Origin: Croceibacterium mercuriale
GTDB lineage: Bacteria > Pseudomonadota > Alphaproteobacteria > Sphingomonadales > Sphingomonadaceae
Length of the DNA stretch: 64,000 bases
Assembly (NCBI RefSeq): GCF_000802385.1
Contig: NZ_JTDN01000002.1
Location: 1,022,199 to 1,086,198 of the forward strand
Reading direction: 5' to 3'
Both the position numbers and the translations under genes were made by a program. The notes below the pieces were generated by a model. That model did no database searches. It saw only the letters and a list, made by a program, of their open reading frames with translations, and was not told where the DNA came from. Position 1 is the first letter of the stretch. Every line of letters starts with the position of its first letter. Below are positions 34,035 to 44,300 of the stretch, in pieces.

Positions 34035-34453
34035 GGCAGACGCTTGCGCAGGAAGAAGTGCTTCTGTCCGACAGGATGGTCGTCGAGCGTGCCGAAGATC
34101 TCGAAACCCAGCTTCTCGTAGAAGCCGCGCGCCTGGAACTCGTATGTGTCGAGCCAGATGCCGACGCAGCCATTGCTGCGGGCGATAGTTTCGGCCTGAT
34201 GCATGAGGGCCCTGCCGTAGCCGCCGCCACGATGCTCCTCGGGCACGGCGAGCAGTTCCACGAACAGCCAGTCATAGCCGCACCGGCCCCACAGCCCGCC
34301 GACCCGGTTGCCGGCTTCATCGGTCAGCAGGATGGCGACGGGCCGGATCCGCGGATCGCCGGCGTGGCTGACATTGTAGGCGCGCAGCGGCGCCAGCACC
34401 GCCTCGCGGTCGAGGTCGGACGGATGATCCGGCGTCGTGATGCGCAGCGTCAT
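34025..34453 (-). CDS. GNAT-family N-acetyltransferase
   Basis: A 142-residue acetyltransferase: the acetyl-CoA loop is in LLAVPEEHRGGGYGRALMHQ (R/Q-x-x-G-x-G/A), and the C-terminal GFYEKLGFEIFG closes the fold. Substrate not deducible. It begins ten bases after the comM stop in the same direction, so it is the last gene of the S66 peptidase-comM run. ATG 34453 is preferred over 34459 for spacing to GAGGGG. Confidence 0.87.
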   Translation of the reverse strand: MTLRITTPDHPSDLDREAVLAPLRAYNVSHAGDPRIRPVAILLTDEAGNRVGGLWGRCGYDWLFVELLAVPEEHRGGGYGRALMHQAETIARSNGCVGIWLDTYEFQARGFYEKLGFEIFGTLDDHPVGQKHFFLRKRLPQA

Positions 34454-34463
34454 GACCATCCCC

Positions 34464-35948
34464 TCACGCCATCGTCTCCCGCCGGCGATAGCTGAGCGCT
34501 TCCGCCACGTGCACGCGGCCGACCTGCTCCGCCCCGGCAAGATCGGCCACGGTGCGGGCTACACGCAGCACGCGGGTATAGGACCGGGCCGACAGGCGCA
34601 GCGCCTCGGCCGCCTGCAGCAGCAGCGCCTGGCCGGCTTCGTCCGGGGTGGCGTGCTGTTCCAGGCCGGTGCCCTCCAGTTCCGCATTGGCGCGCACGCC
34701 GCGGGCGCGCTGCACCTCGCGCGCGGTCGCCACCCGCTGGGCCACGGTGGCGGTAGGCTCCGCCGCGGCGGGCCCGGCCAGGTCGATGGCGCGCACCGGC
34801 TGCACCTCCACATGCATATCGATCCGGTCGAGCATCGGCCCGCTGACCCGCGCCTGGTAGTCAGCCGCGCAGCGCGGGCCACGGCGGCAGCCTTCCGCGC
34901 TGCCACAGCGGCACGGGTTCATCGCCGCGATCAGCTGGAACCGTGCGGGATAGCTGACATGGGCGTTGGCGCGCGCCACATCGACGCGGCCGGTCTCCAG
35001 CGGCTGCCGCAGCGAATCAAGCACCGGGCGCTGGAATTCCGGCAGTTCGTCCAGGAACAGCACGCCCAGATGCGCCATGCTGATCTCGCCCGGGCGTACC
35101 CGCAGACCGCCACCGGTCAGTGCGGCCATGCTGGCGGAATGATGCGGCGCGCGAAATGGCCGCTCCCGGCTGATCCGCCCACCTTCCAGCGCACCGGCGA
35201 CGGAGGCGACCATCGACACCTCCAGCGCCTCCGCCGGAGAGAGCGGTGGCAGGATGCCGGGCAGGCAGCTGGCGAGCAGGCTCTTGCCCGAGCCTGGCGG
35301 CCCGACCATCAGGAGATTGTGATTGCCCGCGGCGGCGATCTCCAGCGCGCGGCGAGCGGTCTCCTGTCCCTTCACCTGCCGCAGGTCCGGCCCTGGCCGG
35401 CGCGGCGCCACCTCGCCCGGTGGCGGGGCGGGTAGGGCGGCGGTGCCCTTCAGGTGGTTCAGCAGGCTGACGAGATCCGGCGCGGCGACCACCGGCACGC
35501 CGCTGGCCCAGCCGGCTTCCGCGCCCTGTGTCGCCGGGCAGATCAGCCCCTGCGAGGCGCCGCGGGCATGCAGCGCGGCCAGCAGCACGCCGGGGCTGGC
35601 GACGATGCGCCCATCCAGCGCCAGCTCGCCCACCGCGACATACTCGCCCAGCTGCTCGGCATCGGTGACGCCCATCGCGGCGAGCAGCGCCAGCGCGATC
35701 GGCAGGTCGTAATGCGATCCTTCCTTGGGCAGGTCGGCCGGGGACAGGTTCACGGTGATCCGCTTGGGCGGCAAGGCCAGCCCCATCGCGCTGAGTGCCG
35801 CCTGCACCCGTTCGCGGCTTTCGCCGACCGCCTTGTCCGGCAGGCCGACCACGGCAAAGCGCGGCATGCCCGGCGCCAGCTGGCACTGCACCTCGACCGC
35901 GCGCGCCTCCAGCCCTAGATAGGCCACCGTCGATACCAGTGCGACCAC
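34464..35948 (-). CDS. comM: ComM/YifB-type AAA+ Mg-chelatase-like ATPase
   Basis: A 494-residue helicase-like ATPase. ComM is known to help branch migration during natural transformation and recombination, and occurs also in non-competent bacteria. An N-terminal Lon-like domain (GMPRFAVVGLPDKAVGESRE, SPADLPKEGSHYDLPIAL) is followed by an AAA+ domain with Walker A GPPGSGKS, Walker B VLFLDELPEF, a cysteine-containing NPCRCG segment, and an arginine finger region. Start is GTG 35948 with AAGGGGG seven bases upstream; no better ATG exists. Confidence 0.93.
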   Translation of the reverse strand: MVALVSTVAYLGLEARAVEVQCQLAPGMPRFAVVGLPDKAVGESRERVQAALSAMGLALPPKRITVNLSPADLPKEGSHYDLPIALALLAAMGVTDAEQLGEYVAVGELALDGRIVASPGVLLAALHARGASQGLICPATQGAEAGWASGVPVVAAPDLVSLLNHLKGTAALPAPPPGEVAPRRPGPDLRQVKGQETARRALEIAAAGNHNLLMVGPPGSGKSLLASCLPGILPPLSPAEALEVSMVASVAGALEGGRISRERPFRAPHHSASMAALTGGGLRVRPGEISMAHLGVLFLDELPEFQRPVLDSLRQPLETGRVDVARANAHVSYPARFQLIAAMNPCRCGSAEGCRRGPRCAADYQARVSGPMLDRIDMHVEVQPVRAIDLAGPAAAEPTATVAQRVATAREVQRARGVRANAELEGTGLEQHATPDEAGQALLLQAAEALRLSARSYTRVLRVARTVADLAGAEQVGRVHVAEALSYRRRETMA

Positions 35949-36003
35949 GTTGTCCCCCTTTGTTCCATGCTTTGTAGCGTGGCAGTCGGCGGTGTCGAGG
36001 GGG

Positions 36004-37047
36004 TCAGGCCACCACCGGCTCCAGCAGTGCGATCGTGCCCGCACCGGCATCGATCCGGCAGCGGGCGCCGACCGGCAGGATCGCCTGCTGCCCGCCATGG
36101 CCGAACAGCGGCAGCTGGAACGCCGGAATGCCCAGCGGGGCAAGGTGCTGTTCCAGCACTTCGAACAGGGTGAAGTTGCCGTAGCCGCCGGGATCGGTGC
36201 AGTTGGTGCATTGCCCGAACACCACGCCGGCAAGGCGCGGCAGGATGCCGGCCTGGCCCAGTTGCGTCAGCATCCGGTCGATGCGGTACTGCGCCTCGTT
36301 GGTCTCCTCCAGAAACAGGATCGCGCCGGTGAAATCAGGCAGCCAGGGCGTGCCGACCAGTGCGGACAGGACAGTCAGATTGCCGCCTAGCAGCGGGCCC
36401 TCTGCCGTGCCGGGGCCGAACACGGGCACACGCGCGGCGCGGTCGATCAGTCGGTCCGTTGCCGCGGGCGGCGGGCCGTAGGTGGGGGTGGCGCCATCGA
36501 ACAGCAGCGCGCGCAGCGGCTCCCAGCTGGAGAGCGGCCAGCTGCCGGCGGCGTTCGGGCCGTGGATCGTCGGGAAGCCCACCCCTTGCGATTGCAGCGC
36601 CAGATGCAGCGCGGTGACATCGCTGAAGCCGACCAGCACCTTGGGATCACGGCGGATCGCGGCGTAATCCAGCAGCGGCAGGATCCTCGCCGAGCCCCAG
36701 CCACCGCGCACGCTGAATACCAGCCGCACGGCCGGATCGACGAACATCGCATTGATCCCGGCGGCGCGCGCCGCGTCGGTGCCCGCCAGATAGCCATGGC
36801 GATCGAGGATGTTGGCGGCGCGCCTCGGCTCCAGCCCCATGGCGCGCATGGCATCTTCCGCCAGCTCCAGCTCGGACCGGTCGGCCAGAAAGCCGGCGGG
36901 GGCGACCAGACCCACCACGTCGCCGGCGCGCAGCCGGGGAGCGCGGGTGCGGCGCGGGGATTGCGCCAGCAGCGGCAGGTTGCCGCCCGCCACCATCACC
37001 CCGCCCGCACCAAGGGTGCCCAGCATGTGCCTGCGTGAAACCTTCAT
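36004..37047 (-). CDS. S66 family LD-carboxypeptidase, Tat-exported
   Basis: A 347-residue peptidase that cuts the L-D bond of tetrapeptides in murein recycling or remodelling. The N-terminus is a twin-arginine signal (KVSRRHMLGTLGAGG, then a hydrophobic run, cut near LLAQS), so it is folded in the cytoplasm and exported, unlike the cytoplasmic E. coli LdcA. The catalytic Ser is Ser142 in GFSDVTAL, after the conserved SVRGGWGSAR. Glu and His of the triad lie in the FLEET and FGHG segments. Start ATG 37047. Confidence 0.88.
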   Translation of the reverse strand: MKVSRRHMLGTLGAGGVMVAGGNLPLLAQSPRRTRAPRLRAGDVVGLVAPAGFLADRSELELAEDAMRAMGLEPRRAANILDRHGYLAGTDAARAAGINAMFVDPAVRLVFSVRGGWGSARILPLLDYAAIRRDPKVLVGFSDVTALHLALQSQGVGFPTIHGPNAAGSWPLSSWEPLRALLFDGATPTYGPPPAATDRLIDRAARVPVFGPGTAEGPLLGGNLTVLSALVGTPWLPDFTGAILFLEETNEAQYRIDRMLTQLGQAGILPRLAGVVFGQCTNCTDPGGYGNFTLFEVLEQHLAPLGIPAFQLPLFGHGGQQAILPVGARCRIDAGAGTIALLEPVVA

Positions 37048-37302
37048 GCCTGTGAAACCACCCCGATCATGGTTGCGTCCGCGACCGGGCATAGTGCGGT
37101 CGCCCAGCCGCCGCCAGCAGCAGAACCGGGCTACAGCTGCAAGATCCATGGGGAATATATGATATTTCACATACGCGAACAGGTCATGAGCGTGCGTTCT
37201 CTGCTGTCGCTCCGCTAAGCTTCGCATTCGTGAACATGCTGCTACTATCCATGCGAACCATCCCCTGCTAATCGCGGCGGACAACAGGAATGGGGGTCAG
37301 AC
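37048..37302. promoter_or_regulatory. Divergent control region between S66 peptidase and TonB receptor
   Basis: The 255 bases hold an AT-rich near-palindrome, AATAT-ATG-ATATT (about 37153-37165), in otherwise GC-rich DNA. It could be a regulator site for the receptor or the peptidase. No clear Fur box is seen. Confidence 0.35.
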
Positions 37303-39726
37303 ATGCGGGTTTTTCTCGGCGCGGGCAGTGCCATCCTCTGGGCCATGCTTGCCCAGCCGGTCTTCGCGCAGGCCAGCAGCACCGCTACGCCGGCGAACGA
37401 CGCCGCCAGCACCGCGGATGGCAATGCGATCATCGTGACCGCCCAGCGCCGGGAGCAGGCGCTGCAGGATGTCAGCGCCGCGATCACCGCAATCGGCACG
37501 GACCGTCTGGTGGAGGCGCAGGTCAACAACCTGTCCGACCTGCAGACGATCGTCCCCTCCGTCAATTTCGGCAACGATTTCAATCAGGCCAAGATCTTCA
37601 TCCGCGGCGTGGGCGCCAACACCTCCACCACCGGCAATGCCACCGGCGTGGCATTGCATGTCGATGGCGCGGTGGTCAGCCGGGCGGAGGCGCAGCTGAC
37701 CAGCCTGTTCGACCTGGCGCGGGTGGAGGTGCTGCGCGGGCCGCAGGGCACGCTGTATGGCCGCAACGCCACCGGCGGTTCAATCAACCTGATCACCGCC
37801 AAGCCGACGCGCACCTTCGAAGGGTATGGCCGGGTCACCTTCGGCAATTACAGCAACCTGATCACCGAGGCGGCGATCAGCGGGCCGATCACCGAAGGCA
37901 TCGCCTTCCGCATCGCCGGCAAGACGGAAGATCGCGACGGCTTCGGCACCAATCCGGTGACCGGCAACGATGTGGACGACCTCAATCGCCGGATGCTGCG
38001 CGGTCACCTGCAGTTCGACCTGGGCACGGCGGCGCAGCTGCTGCTGACAGGCGAGTATTTCCGGCAGGACGATCATTCGGGCGCGGTGCATTACCTGGCC
38101 GCGTCCTTCCCGAACGTGGCCCGGCTCGCCCCGCTGGGCGTGGGCGGGTATGCCACGCGGCCGCGCGACCTGGCCTCCGAAGTGGATGTCGGCACCGACA
38201 CCGAAAGCTACAGCTTCACCGGCACGCTGAACGTGGACATCAGCGACACGCTGAGCCTGACCAACATCGCCAATTACCGCAAGTTCGACACCTCGCTGTT
38301 CCAGGACCTGGATCTGTCCGGCGTGATCAACAGCCTGCAGACGACCGGGCAGGCGACCACCGTGCAGGAGCGGCGGATCGACAGCGAGCAGTACAGCAAC
38401 GAGCTGCAGCTGAACTACTCCGTCGATTTCCTCGACCTGATCGTGGGCGGGTTCTACTTCCATGAACGCCAGCGTCCGATCGACAATGTCGGCCTGTCGC
38501 GCCGCAACGGCATGGCCAGCAACATTCCGCTGCTGCGGGCCGCCGGCATCGATCTGGCGGAAGCTTATGCCCTCTGCGGCTATTCCCCGGATGACGTGAC
38601 CGGCGGCAGCACGGTGATCGCGCCCAAGCGCGTCTGCACCCGGTCGAACCTCGGCACCGATGCCTATGCCGTCTTCGGGCAGGCCAATATCGGGCTGGGC
38701 CTGCTGAGCCCGGCGCTGGAAAGCCTGACCCTCAAGCTGGGCGGCCGCTACAGCCACGAGAAGATCGACAGCGCCAACCCGTCCATAGTGATCGCCGGCG
38801 GCGGCCGCGGACCGGTGATCCGCTACACCACCGAAGGCACGTTCCGGGAACGCAGCTTCAGCGACTTCACGCCCGAAGTCGGGCTGGAATGGCGGGCCAT
38901 GCCGGACCTGCTGGTCTATTACACCTATGCCGAAGGCTTCAAGGCGGGCAGCGGCGAGAACTCGGCCGGCAGCACCACCATCGTCGATCCGGAGACGATC
39001 CAGAACCACGAGCTGGGCATCAAGGCCACGCTGGCGAACGGCTTCGCCATCAACCTGGCGGCCTACACCTACGACCTGCAGGGCTTGCAGCTGAACAAGA
39101 CGATCTCCGGCGGACCTACCGGGTACCAGACGATCTTCCAGAACGCGGCGGAGACCACCGCCAAGGGGTTCGAGCTGGACCTGTTCGGCCGCCTCACGCC
39201 GGAGTTCCGCATCAGCGCCGCGGTCGCCTACACCGATGCCAAGTTCCAGGACTACCTGACGCTGGACCCGTTGAACCCGGTCAACATTCTGACGCCGGGC
39301 ACACCCGCCTACAATCCGGTGACCAACCCGAACCCGACCGCCTTCGGCGCGCCGGGCGGCGGGGACATCCAGCTAGCCGGCAACCAGCTGCGCAACACGC
39401 CGCGATGGGCGTGGAATTTCCACGCCGAGCACGATTTCGATCTGGCCGGCGGCGTGCTGACCGCGATGGGCGACGTCTCCTACAAGAGCCGGACCTACTT
39501 CACGGAGTTCGAGCGCGAGATCGAGAGCACGGCGGCTTACGCGATGGTGGACGCCTCGCTGAACTGGGCTGCGGGCGACGACGGCATCCGGCTGCAGGCC
39601 TGGGTGCGCAACCTCACCAATGTGGACCGGGTGGGCAGCACCTTCGCGCTGGCGACCGGGCGGCTGCTGGGGGCCACCTACCTGCCGCCGCGTACCTACG
39701 GCGTGACGGTGGGCTACAGCTTCTGA
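37303..39726 (+). CDS. TonB-dependent outer-membrane receptor
   Basis: An 807-residue receptor with signal peptide (cut after PVFAQA), a TonB-box-like segment (NAIIVTAQRREQ), a plug domain (DVSAAITAIGTDRL to VEVLRGPQGTLYGRNATGGS) and a 22-strand-type barrel ending in the canonical aromatic TYGVTVGYSF. The FIRGVG and LRGPQGTLYGRNATGG motifs place it in the large group used by sphingomonads for uptake of siderophores, vitamins, or plant-derived and aromatic compounds. The ligand cannot be told from sequence; no neighbouring catabolic gene gives a hint. Confidence 0.92.
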   Translation: MRVFLGAGSAILWAMLAQPVFAQASSTATPANDAASTADGNAIIVTAQRREQALQDVSAAITAIGTDRLVEAQVNNLSDLQTIVPSVNFGNDFNQAKIFIRGVGANTSTTGNATGVALHVDGAVVSRAEAQLTSLFDLARVEVLRGPQGTLYGRNATGGSINLITAKPTRTFEGYGRVTFGNYSNLITEAAISGPITEGIAFRIAGKTEDRDGFGTNPVTGNDVDDLNRRMLRGHLQFDLGTAAQLLLTGEYFRQDDHSGAVHYLAASFPNVARLAPLGVGGYATRPRDLASEVDVGTDTESYSFTGTLNVDISDTLSLTNIANYRKFDTSLFQDLDLSGVINSLQTTGQATTVQERRIDSEQYSNELQLNYSVDFLDLIVGGFYFHERQRPIDNVGLSRRNGMASNIPLLRAAGIDLAEAYALCGYSPDDVTGGSTVIAPKRVCTRSNLGTDAYAVFGQANIGLGLLSPALESLTLKLGGRYSHEKIDSANPSIVIAGGGRGPVIRYTTEGTFRERSFSDFTPEVGLEWRAMPDLLVYYTYAEGFKAGSGENSAGSTTIVDPETIQNHELGIKATLANGFAINLAAYTYDLQGLQLNKTISGGPTGYQTIFQNAAETTAKGFELDLFGRLTPEFRISAAVAYTDAKFQDYLTLDPLNPVNILTPGTPAYNPVTNPNPTAFGAPGGGDIQLAGNQLRNTPRWAWNFHAEHDFDLAGGVLTAMGDVSYKSRTYFTEFEREIESTAAYAMVDASLNWAAGDDGIRLQAWVRNLTNVDRVGSTFALATGRLLGATYLPPRTYGVTVGYSF

Positions 39727-39763
39727 GATAAGGGGCGCGCGCGGCCGAAGCTGCGCGGGCTTC

Positions 39764-39823
39764 CTTCGACAGGCTCAGGACGGGTGGAGACCATCAACCC
39801 AGCTCATGCCGAGCCTGTCGAAG
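39764..39823. repeat. Interspersed inverted repeat (REP-like)
   Basis: CTTCGACAGGCTC (39764-39776) and GAGCCTGTCGAAG (39811-39823) form a perfect 13-bp inverted repeat around a 34-base centre. The same core sequence is, from memory, a highly repeated intergenic element in sphingomonad genomes. It lies between converging genes and could act as a two-way terminator. Confidence 0.75.
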
Positions 39824-39838
39824 CACCCGATGGCGGCG

Positions 39839-41332
39839 CTAGCGCTCCGTAGCCGGCACGGCGTCGGGCGCCAGCATGCCGCCACCCAGCGCCACATACA
39901 GCACGACCGCATTGGCACGGTAGGCGCGGCGGGTGGTCAGCAGCGCCTGCTGTGCGGTGAACAGGCTGCGTTCGGCATCCAGCACTTCCAGGAAATCCGC
40001 CACGCCTTCGCGGTAACGTAGCCGGGCGATGTTGGCGATCTCCTCCTGCGCCACGACGCCGCGCTCCAGCGTGCGGACCTGTTCCGCCAGCCAGCGGCGG
40101 CCGGCCAGGGCATCTGACACTTCACGGAACGCGTTCTGCACGGCGAGGTCGTATTGCGCGACCTCTTCCACCTCGCGGGCGCGGGCGAAGTCCAGCTGCC
40201 CTTCGCGGGCACCCCAGTCGAAGATCGGCAGGTTGATCGACGGGCCGAACGACCAGGCCTGGTTGCTGCCGGTGAACAGGTTGTCCAGCTCGACCGAGGA
40301 GAAGCCGAAGCTGCCGGTCAGCGAGATGGACGGGAAGAACGCCGCGCGCGCCGCGCCGATATTGGCCCGGGCCGCACGCAGTTCCTCTTCTGCCTGGATG
40401 ATGTCCGGCCGGGCCAGCAGCAGGTCGGACGGCAGGCCGGCATCGATCTCCAGCCCGTTCTCCTGCTCGTTCAGGGTCAGCCCGGCGGGCAGGATGCCGG
40501 GCACGCGGCCGCCGACCAGCACGGCCAGCTGGTTGGTCAGCTGCGCTTCGGTCAGTTCCTGCGCCTGCACCTGCTGTTCGGCCTGCGTCAGCAGCGCTTC
40601 CGCCTGGCGGGTGGGCAGGGCGCTTTCGACACCCGAGTTCAGGCGCAGTTCGGCAATGCGCAGGCCTTCGCGGCGGCTGTCGGCGGTCTGCCGGGCAAGT
40701 GCGATCTGCTCCTGCGTCTCCACCAGCTGGTAATAGGTTTCGGCCACGTCGCCGATCAGGGACAGGTAGAAGGCGCGCTGTGCGGCCTCAGTCGACAGAT
40801 AGGTGGCGCGCGCCGCCTCCGACAGGTTGGCGACCCGGCCCCAGAAGTCGAGCTCGAACGAGGTCACGCCGACATTGACGTCGAACCGGTTCAGCGTGAT
40901 CGAGCTGGGCGGATCGGCCACGACTTCGCCGCCGTCGCCCGGCTGATCCGTGACCGGGGCCGTGCCGAAGCCGGGGATGGTGCCCAGCGGCGTGCGCGAA
41001 CGGGCGGCGGAGCCGTTCACGCCCACGGTCGGCAGGCGGGCGGCATCCTGGATGCGGTACTGCGCCCGTGCCTGTTCGATCCGCGCGGTGGCGGCGAGCA
41101 GGTTGCGGTTGTTCAGCAGCGCGGTTGCGATCAGCCCTTCCAGCCGCGGATCGACGAAGAAGTCGCGCCACGGCAGCCGGCTGGCGACCACGCTGCCATC
41201 GGGCTGGTAGGCCGGATCATAGGCCGGTTCGGTCGTCAGGCCCGGACGCGCATGATCGGGCGCCAGATTGACGCAGCCGGCCAGCGCCAGCGCCAGCAGG
41301 CTGGTGGTGGCGAGATTGCGGCGGCGGATCAT
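39839..41332 (-). CDS. Outer-membrane efflux factor lipoprotein (OprM/NodT family)
   Basis: A 497-residue TolC-like channel: lipobox LALAGC (Cys20), then two OEP repeats of coiled-coil plus beta-strand segments (RLEGLIATALLNNRNLLAAT; LLARPDIIQAEEELRAARAN, the typical RPDIxxAE motif). It provides the exit duct of the RND pump. Its ATG overlaps the stop of the pump gene (41329-41332). A stretch with an extra GGEVVADPPSSI insertion lies near residue 125-135. Confidence 0.93.
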   Translation of the reverse strand: MIRRRNLATTSLLALALAGCVNLAPDHARPGLTTEPAYDPAYQPDGSVVASRLPWRDFFVDPRLEGLIATALLNNRNLLAATARIEQARAQYRIQDAARLPTVGVNGSAARSRTPLGTIPGFGTAPVTDQPGDGGEVVADPPSSITLNRFDVNVGVTSFELDFWGRVANLSEAARATYLSTEAAQRAFYLSLIGDVAETYYQLVETQEQIALARQTADSRREGLRIAELRLNSGVESALPTRQAEALLTQAEQQVQAQELTEAQLTNQLAVLVGGRVPGILPAGLTLNEQENGLEIDAGLPSDLLLARPDIIQAEEELRAARANIGAARAAFFPSISLTGSFGFSSVELDNLFTGSNQAWSFGPSINLPIFDWGAREGQLDFARAREVEEVAQYDLAVQNAFREVSDALAGRRWLAEQVRTLERGVVAQEEIANIARLRYREGVADFLEVLDAERSLFTAQQALLTTRRAYRANAVVLYVALGGGMLAPDAVPATER

Positions 41333-44300
41333 GCGGGTTCTCCTGCCGGGCGGGCGCCGGGACCTTGCGGCCCGGCCGGACCCTGCCCGGGATTGTGGTC
41401 GTCGATCTCCCCGGCGGCGGCGGGCTGCTTGCGGCTGAGATACTTGCGCACCAGCAGGTACAGCACCGGGATCACGAAGATGCCGATGGCGGTGGCCGCG
41501 ATCATGCCGCCCATCACGCCCGTACCCACCGCGATGCGGCTGGCGGCGCCGGCGCCGGAGGCAATCACCAGCGGGACCATGCCCAGGATGAAGGCGAGCG
41601 AGGTCATGATGATCGGGCGCAGGCGCAGCTTGGCCGCTTCCTTGACCGACTGCATCACGCTCTCGCCGCGCGCCTCCTCCTCGATCGCGAACTCCACGAT
41701 CAGGATCGCGTTCTTGGCGGCAAGGCCGATGATCGTGATGAGGCCCACGTTGAAGTAGACGTCGGCCGACAGCCCCCGGATCATGGAGAACACCACGGAG
41801 CCGAGCACGCCGGCCGGCACGATCAGCAGCACGGACAGGGGCACCGCCCAGCTTTCGTACAAGGCCGCCAGCAGCAGGAACACCACCACGACGGACAGGC
41901 CCAGCAGCAGGCCGATCTGCCCGCCAGCCTGCTTTTCCTCGAACGACAGGCCGGTCCACTGATAGCCGATGCCCGGCGGCAGCTCGGCCGCCAGCCGCTC
42001 CATCTCGTCCAGCGCCGCGCCGGAGGATCCGCCGGGTACCGCCTCGCCCGACAGGGTCAGCGCGGGGTAGCCGTTGTAACGGGTCAGGGTCGGCGGGGCG
42101 GCGGTCCATTCCACGGTGGCGAAGGTGCTGAATGGCACCAGGTCGCCATCCTGATTCGGTACCTGCAGGGCGAGCACGTCGTCCGGCGTCATGCGATAGG
42201 GCGCATCGGCCTGCACCATGACGCGCAGCACCCGGCCCTGCCGGGTGAAGTCGTTGGCATAGGCGGAACCGAAGGTTATGGACAAGGCGGCGTTCACATC
42301 GCTGATGGCCAGGCCCAGCGCCCGCGCCTGCACCCGGTCGATGTTGACGCGCAGCTGCGGTGTCGGGGCCTGTTCCTCCGGCCGCAGATTGGTGACCACA
42401 TCGCTTTGCGCAGCGGCGCCCAGCAGCTGGTCGCGCGCCGCGGTCAGCGTCGCGCGGCCGACACCCTGCTGGTCCACCAGCTTCAGCTGGAAACCGCTGG
42501 CATTGCCCAGCGCCGCGATCGGCGGCCGCTGGATCGCGAAGGCGAGGCCCTGGTCCAGCTGCATCAGCCGGCCCATGGCTCGTCCGACCAGCGCGCCGGC
42601 GCTGCTTTCCGGCGCGGTGCGTTCGTCCCACGGAGTCAGCTGCACGAACATCAGGGCGTTGTTCTGACCTTGGCCATAAAAGCTGAAGCCACGGATCGTG
42701 AAGAAGTCGCGCACTTCCGGCGACTCCTTCAGGAAGGCTTCGACCTGCGCGATCGTGGCGTCGGTCCGCTCCTCCGTCGATCCGGGCGGTGCCTGGACGA
42801 CCACCAGCATCTCGCCCTGATCCTCCGTCGGCAGGAAGGAGGTGGGCAGGCGCATGAACAGCAGGATCGTCAGAGCGCAGACCGCTAGGAATGCTGCCAT
42901 GGCGATCAGCGGGCGGGACAGGATGCGATCGTTGGCCCGGCCATACTTGTCCGTCATCCGCCCGAACCAGATGTTGAACTTGCCCAGGAAGCGCTTCGCG
43001 CCATTGACGACGCGATCCATCCGGCCGCGCCAGCCGGCGCGGACCGGCGCCTGCTGTTCCGGCACCACGCCTTCGTCGCCCGCCGGCCCGTGCTTGGCGG
43101 GCGCAGGCTTCAGGAAGGTCGCGCACAGGGCCGGGGTCAGGGTCAGCGCCATCAATGCGGAGAAGAAGATGGAGATCGCCAGCGTGACGGAGAACTGGCG
43201 GTAGATGCCACCGGTCGATCCGGGGAAGAAGGCCATCGGCACGAACACCGCGATCAGCACCAGCGTGATGCCGATGATGGCGCCGGTGATCTGGTCCATC
43301 GCCTTGCGGGTCGCCCGCACCGGGTCCAGCCCTTCATCGTGCATGATCCGCTCGACATTCTCGATCACCACGATCGCGTCGTCGACCAGGATGCCGATCG
43401 CCAGCACCATGCTGAACAATGTCAGCGTGTTGATGGAGAAACCGGCGAGCCACAGCCCCAGGCAGGCGCCGCACAGCGCGATCGGCACGACCAGCGTCGG
43501 GATCACGGTGGAGCGCCAGTTCTGCAGGAACAGGAACATGACGAGGAAGACCAGCAGCATGGCCTCCGCCAGCGTCTTGACCACTTCCTCGATCGAGATG
43601 GTGACGAACGGGGTGGTGTCGTACGGAATGCTCCAGGCGACATCCCCCGGCAGGGTGCCGCCCAGTTCCTCCATCCGGGTGCGGATGCCTTCCGACGTGT
43701 CCAGCGCGTTGGCGCCGGTTGCCAGCTGGATGCCCATTCCGGCCACCGGCTGCTGGTTCAGGGTGGAACTGAAGCCATAGGTGAACGCACCGATCTCCAC
43801 CCGGGCCACATCGCCCACCCGGACGATGGCACCACCCGTTTCGGAGCGGAGGATGATGTTCTCGAATTCCTCCACCGCCGAGAAGCGGTTCTGCGTGACG
43901 ATGGTGGCGTTGATCTGCTGACCGTCGACATAGGGCTTCGCACCCAGCTGGCCGCCGGCGGTCTGCGTGTTCTGTTCCTGCACGGCCTGCAGCACGGCGA
44001 GCGGCGACAGGTTGAAGGAGGCAAGCTTCTGCGGATCGAGCCAGATGCGCATGGCATATTCGGAGCTGAACAGCTGGATGTCACCGACGCCCGGGACGCG
44101 GCGCAATTCGTCCAGCACCTGCTGCGTGGCCACGTTGCCCAGATCGATACCGCTCATCTGCCCGCTGCGGCTGGTCAGGGCGACCACCTGCAGGAAGCTG
44201 CTGTTCGACTGGCGTACGGTGATGCCGTTGCGGCGCACGTCCTCCGGCAGGCGCGCCTCGACCGTGCTCAGCCGGTTCTGCACATCGGTCTGCGCGATGT

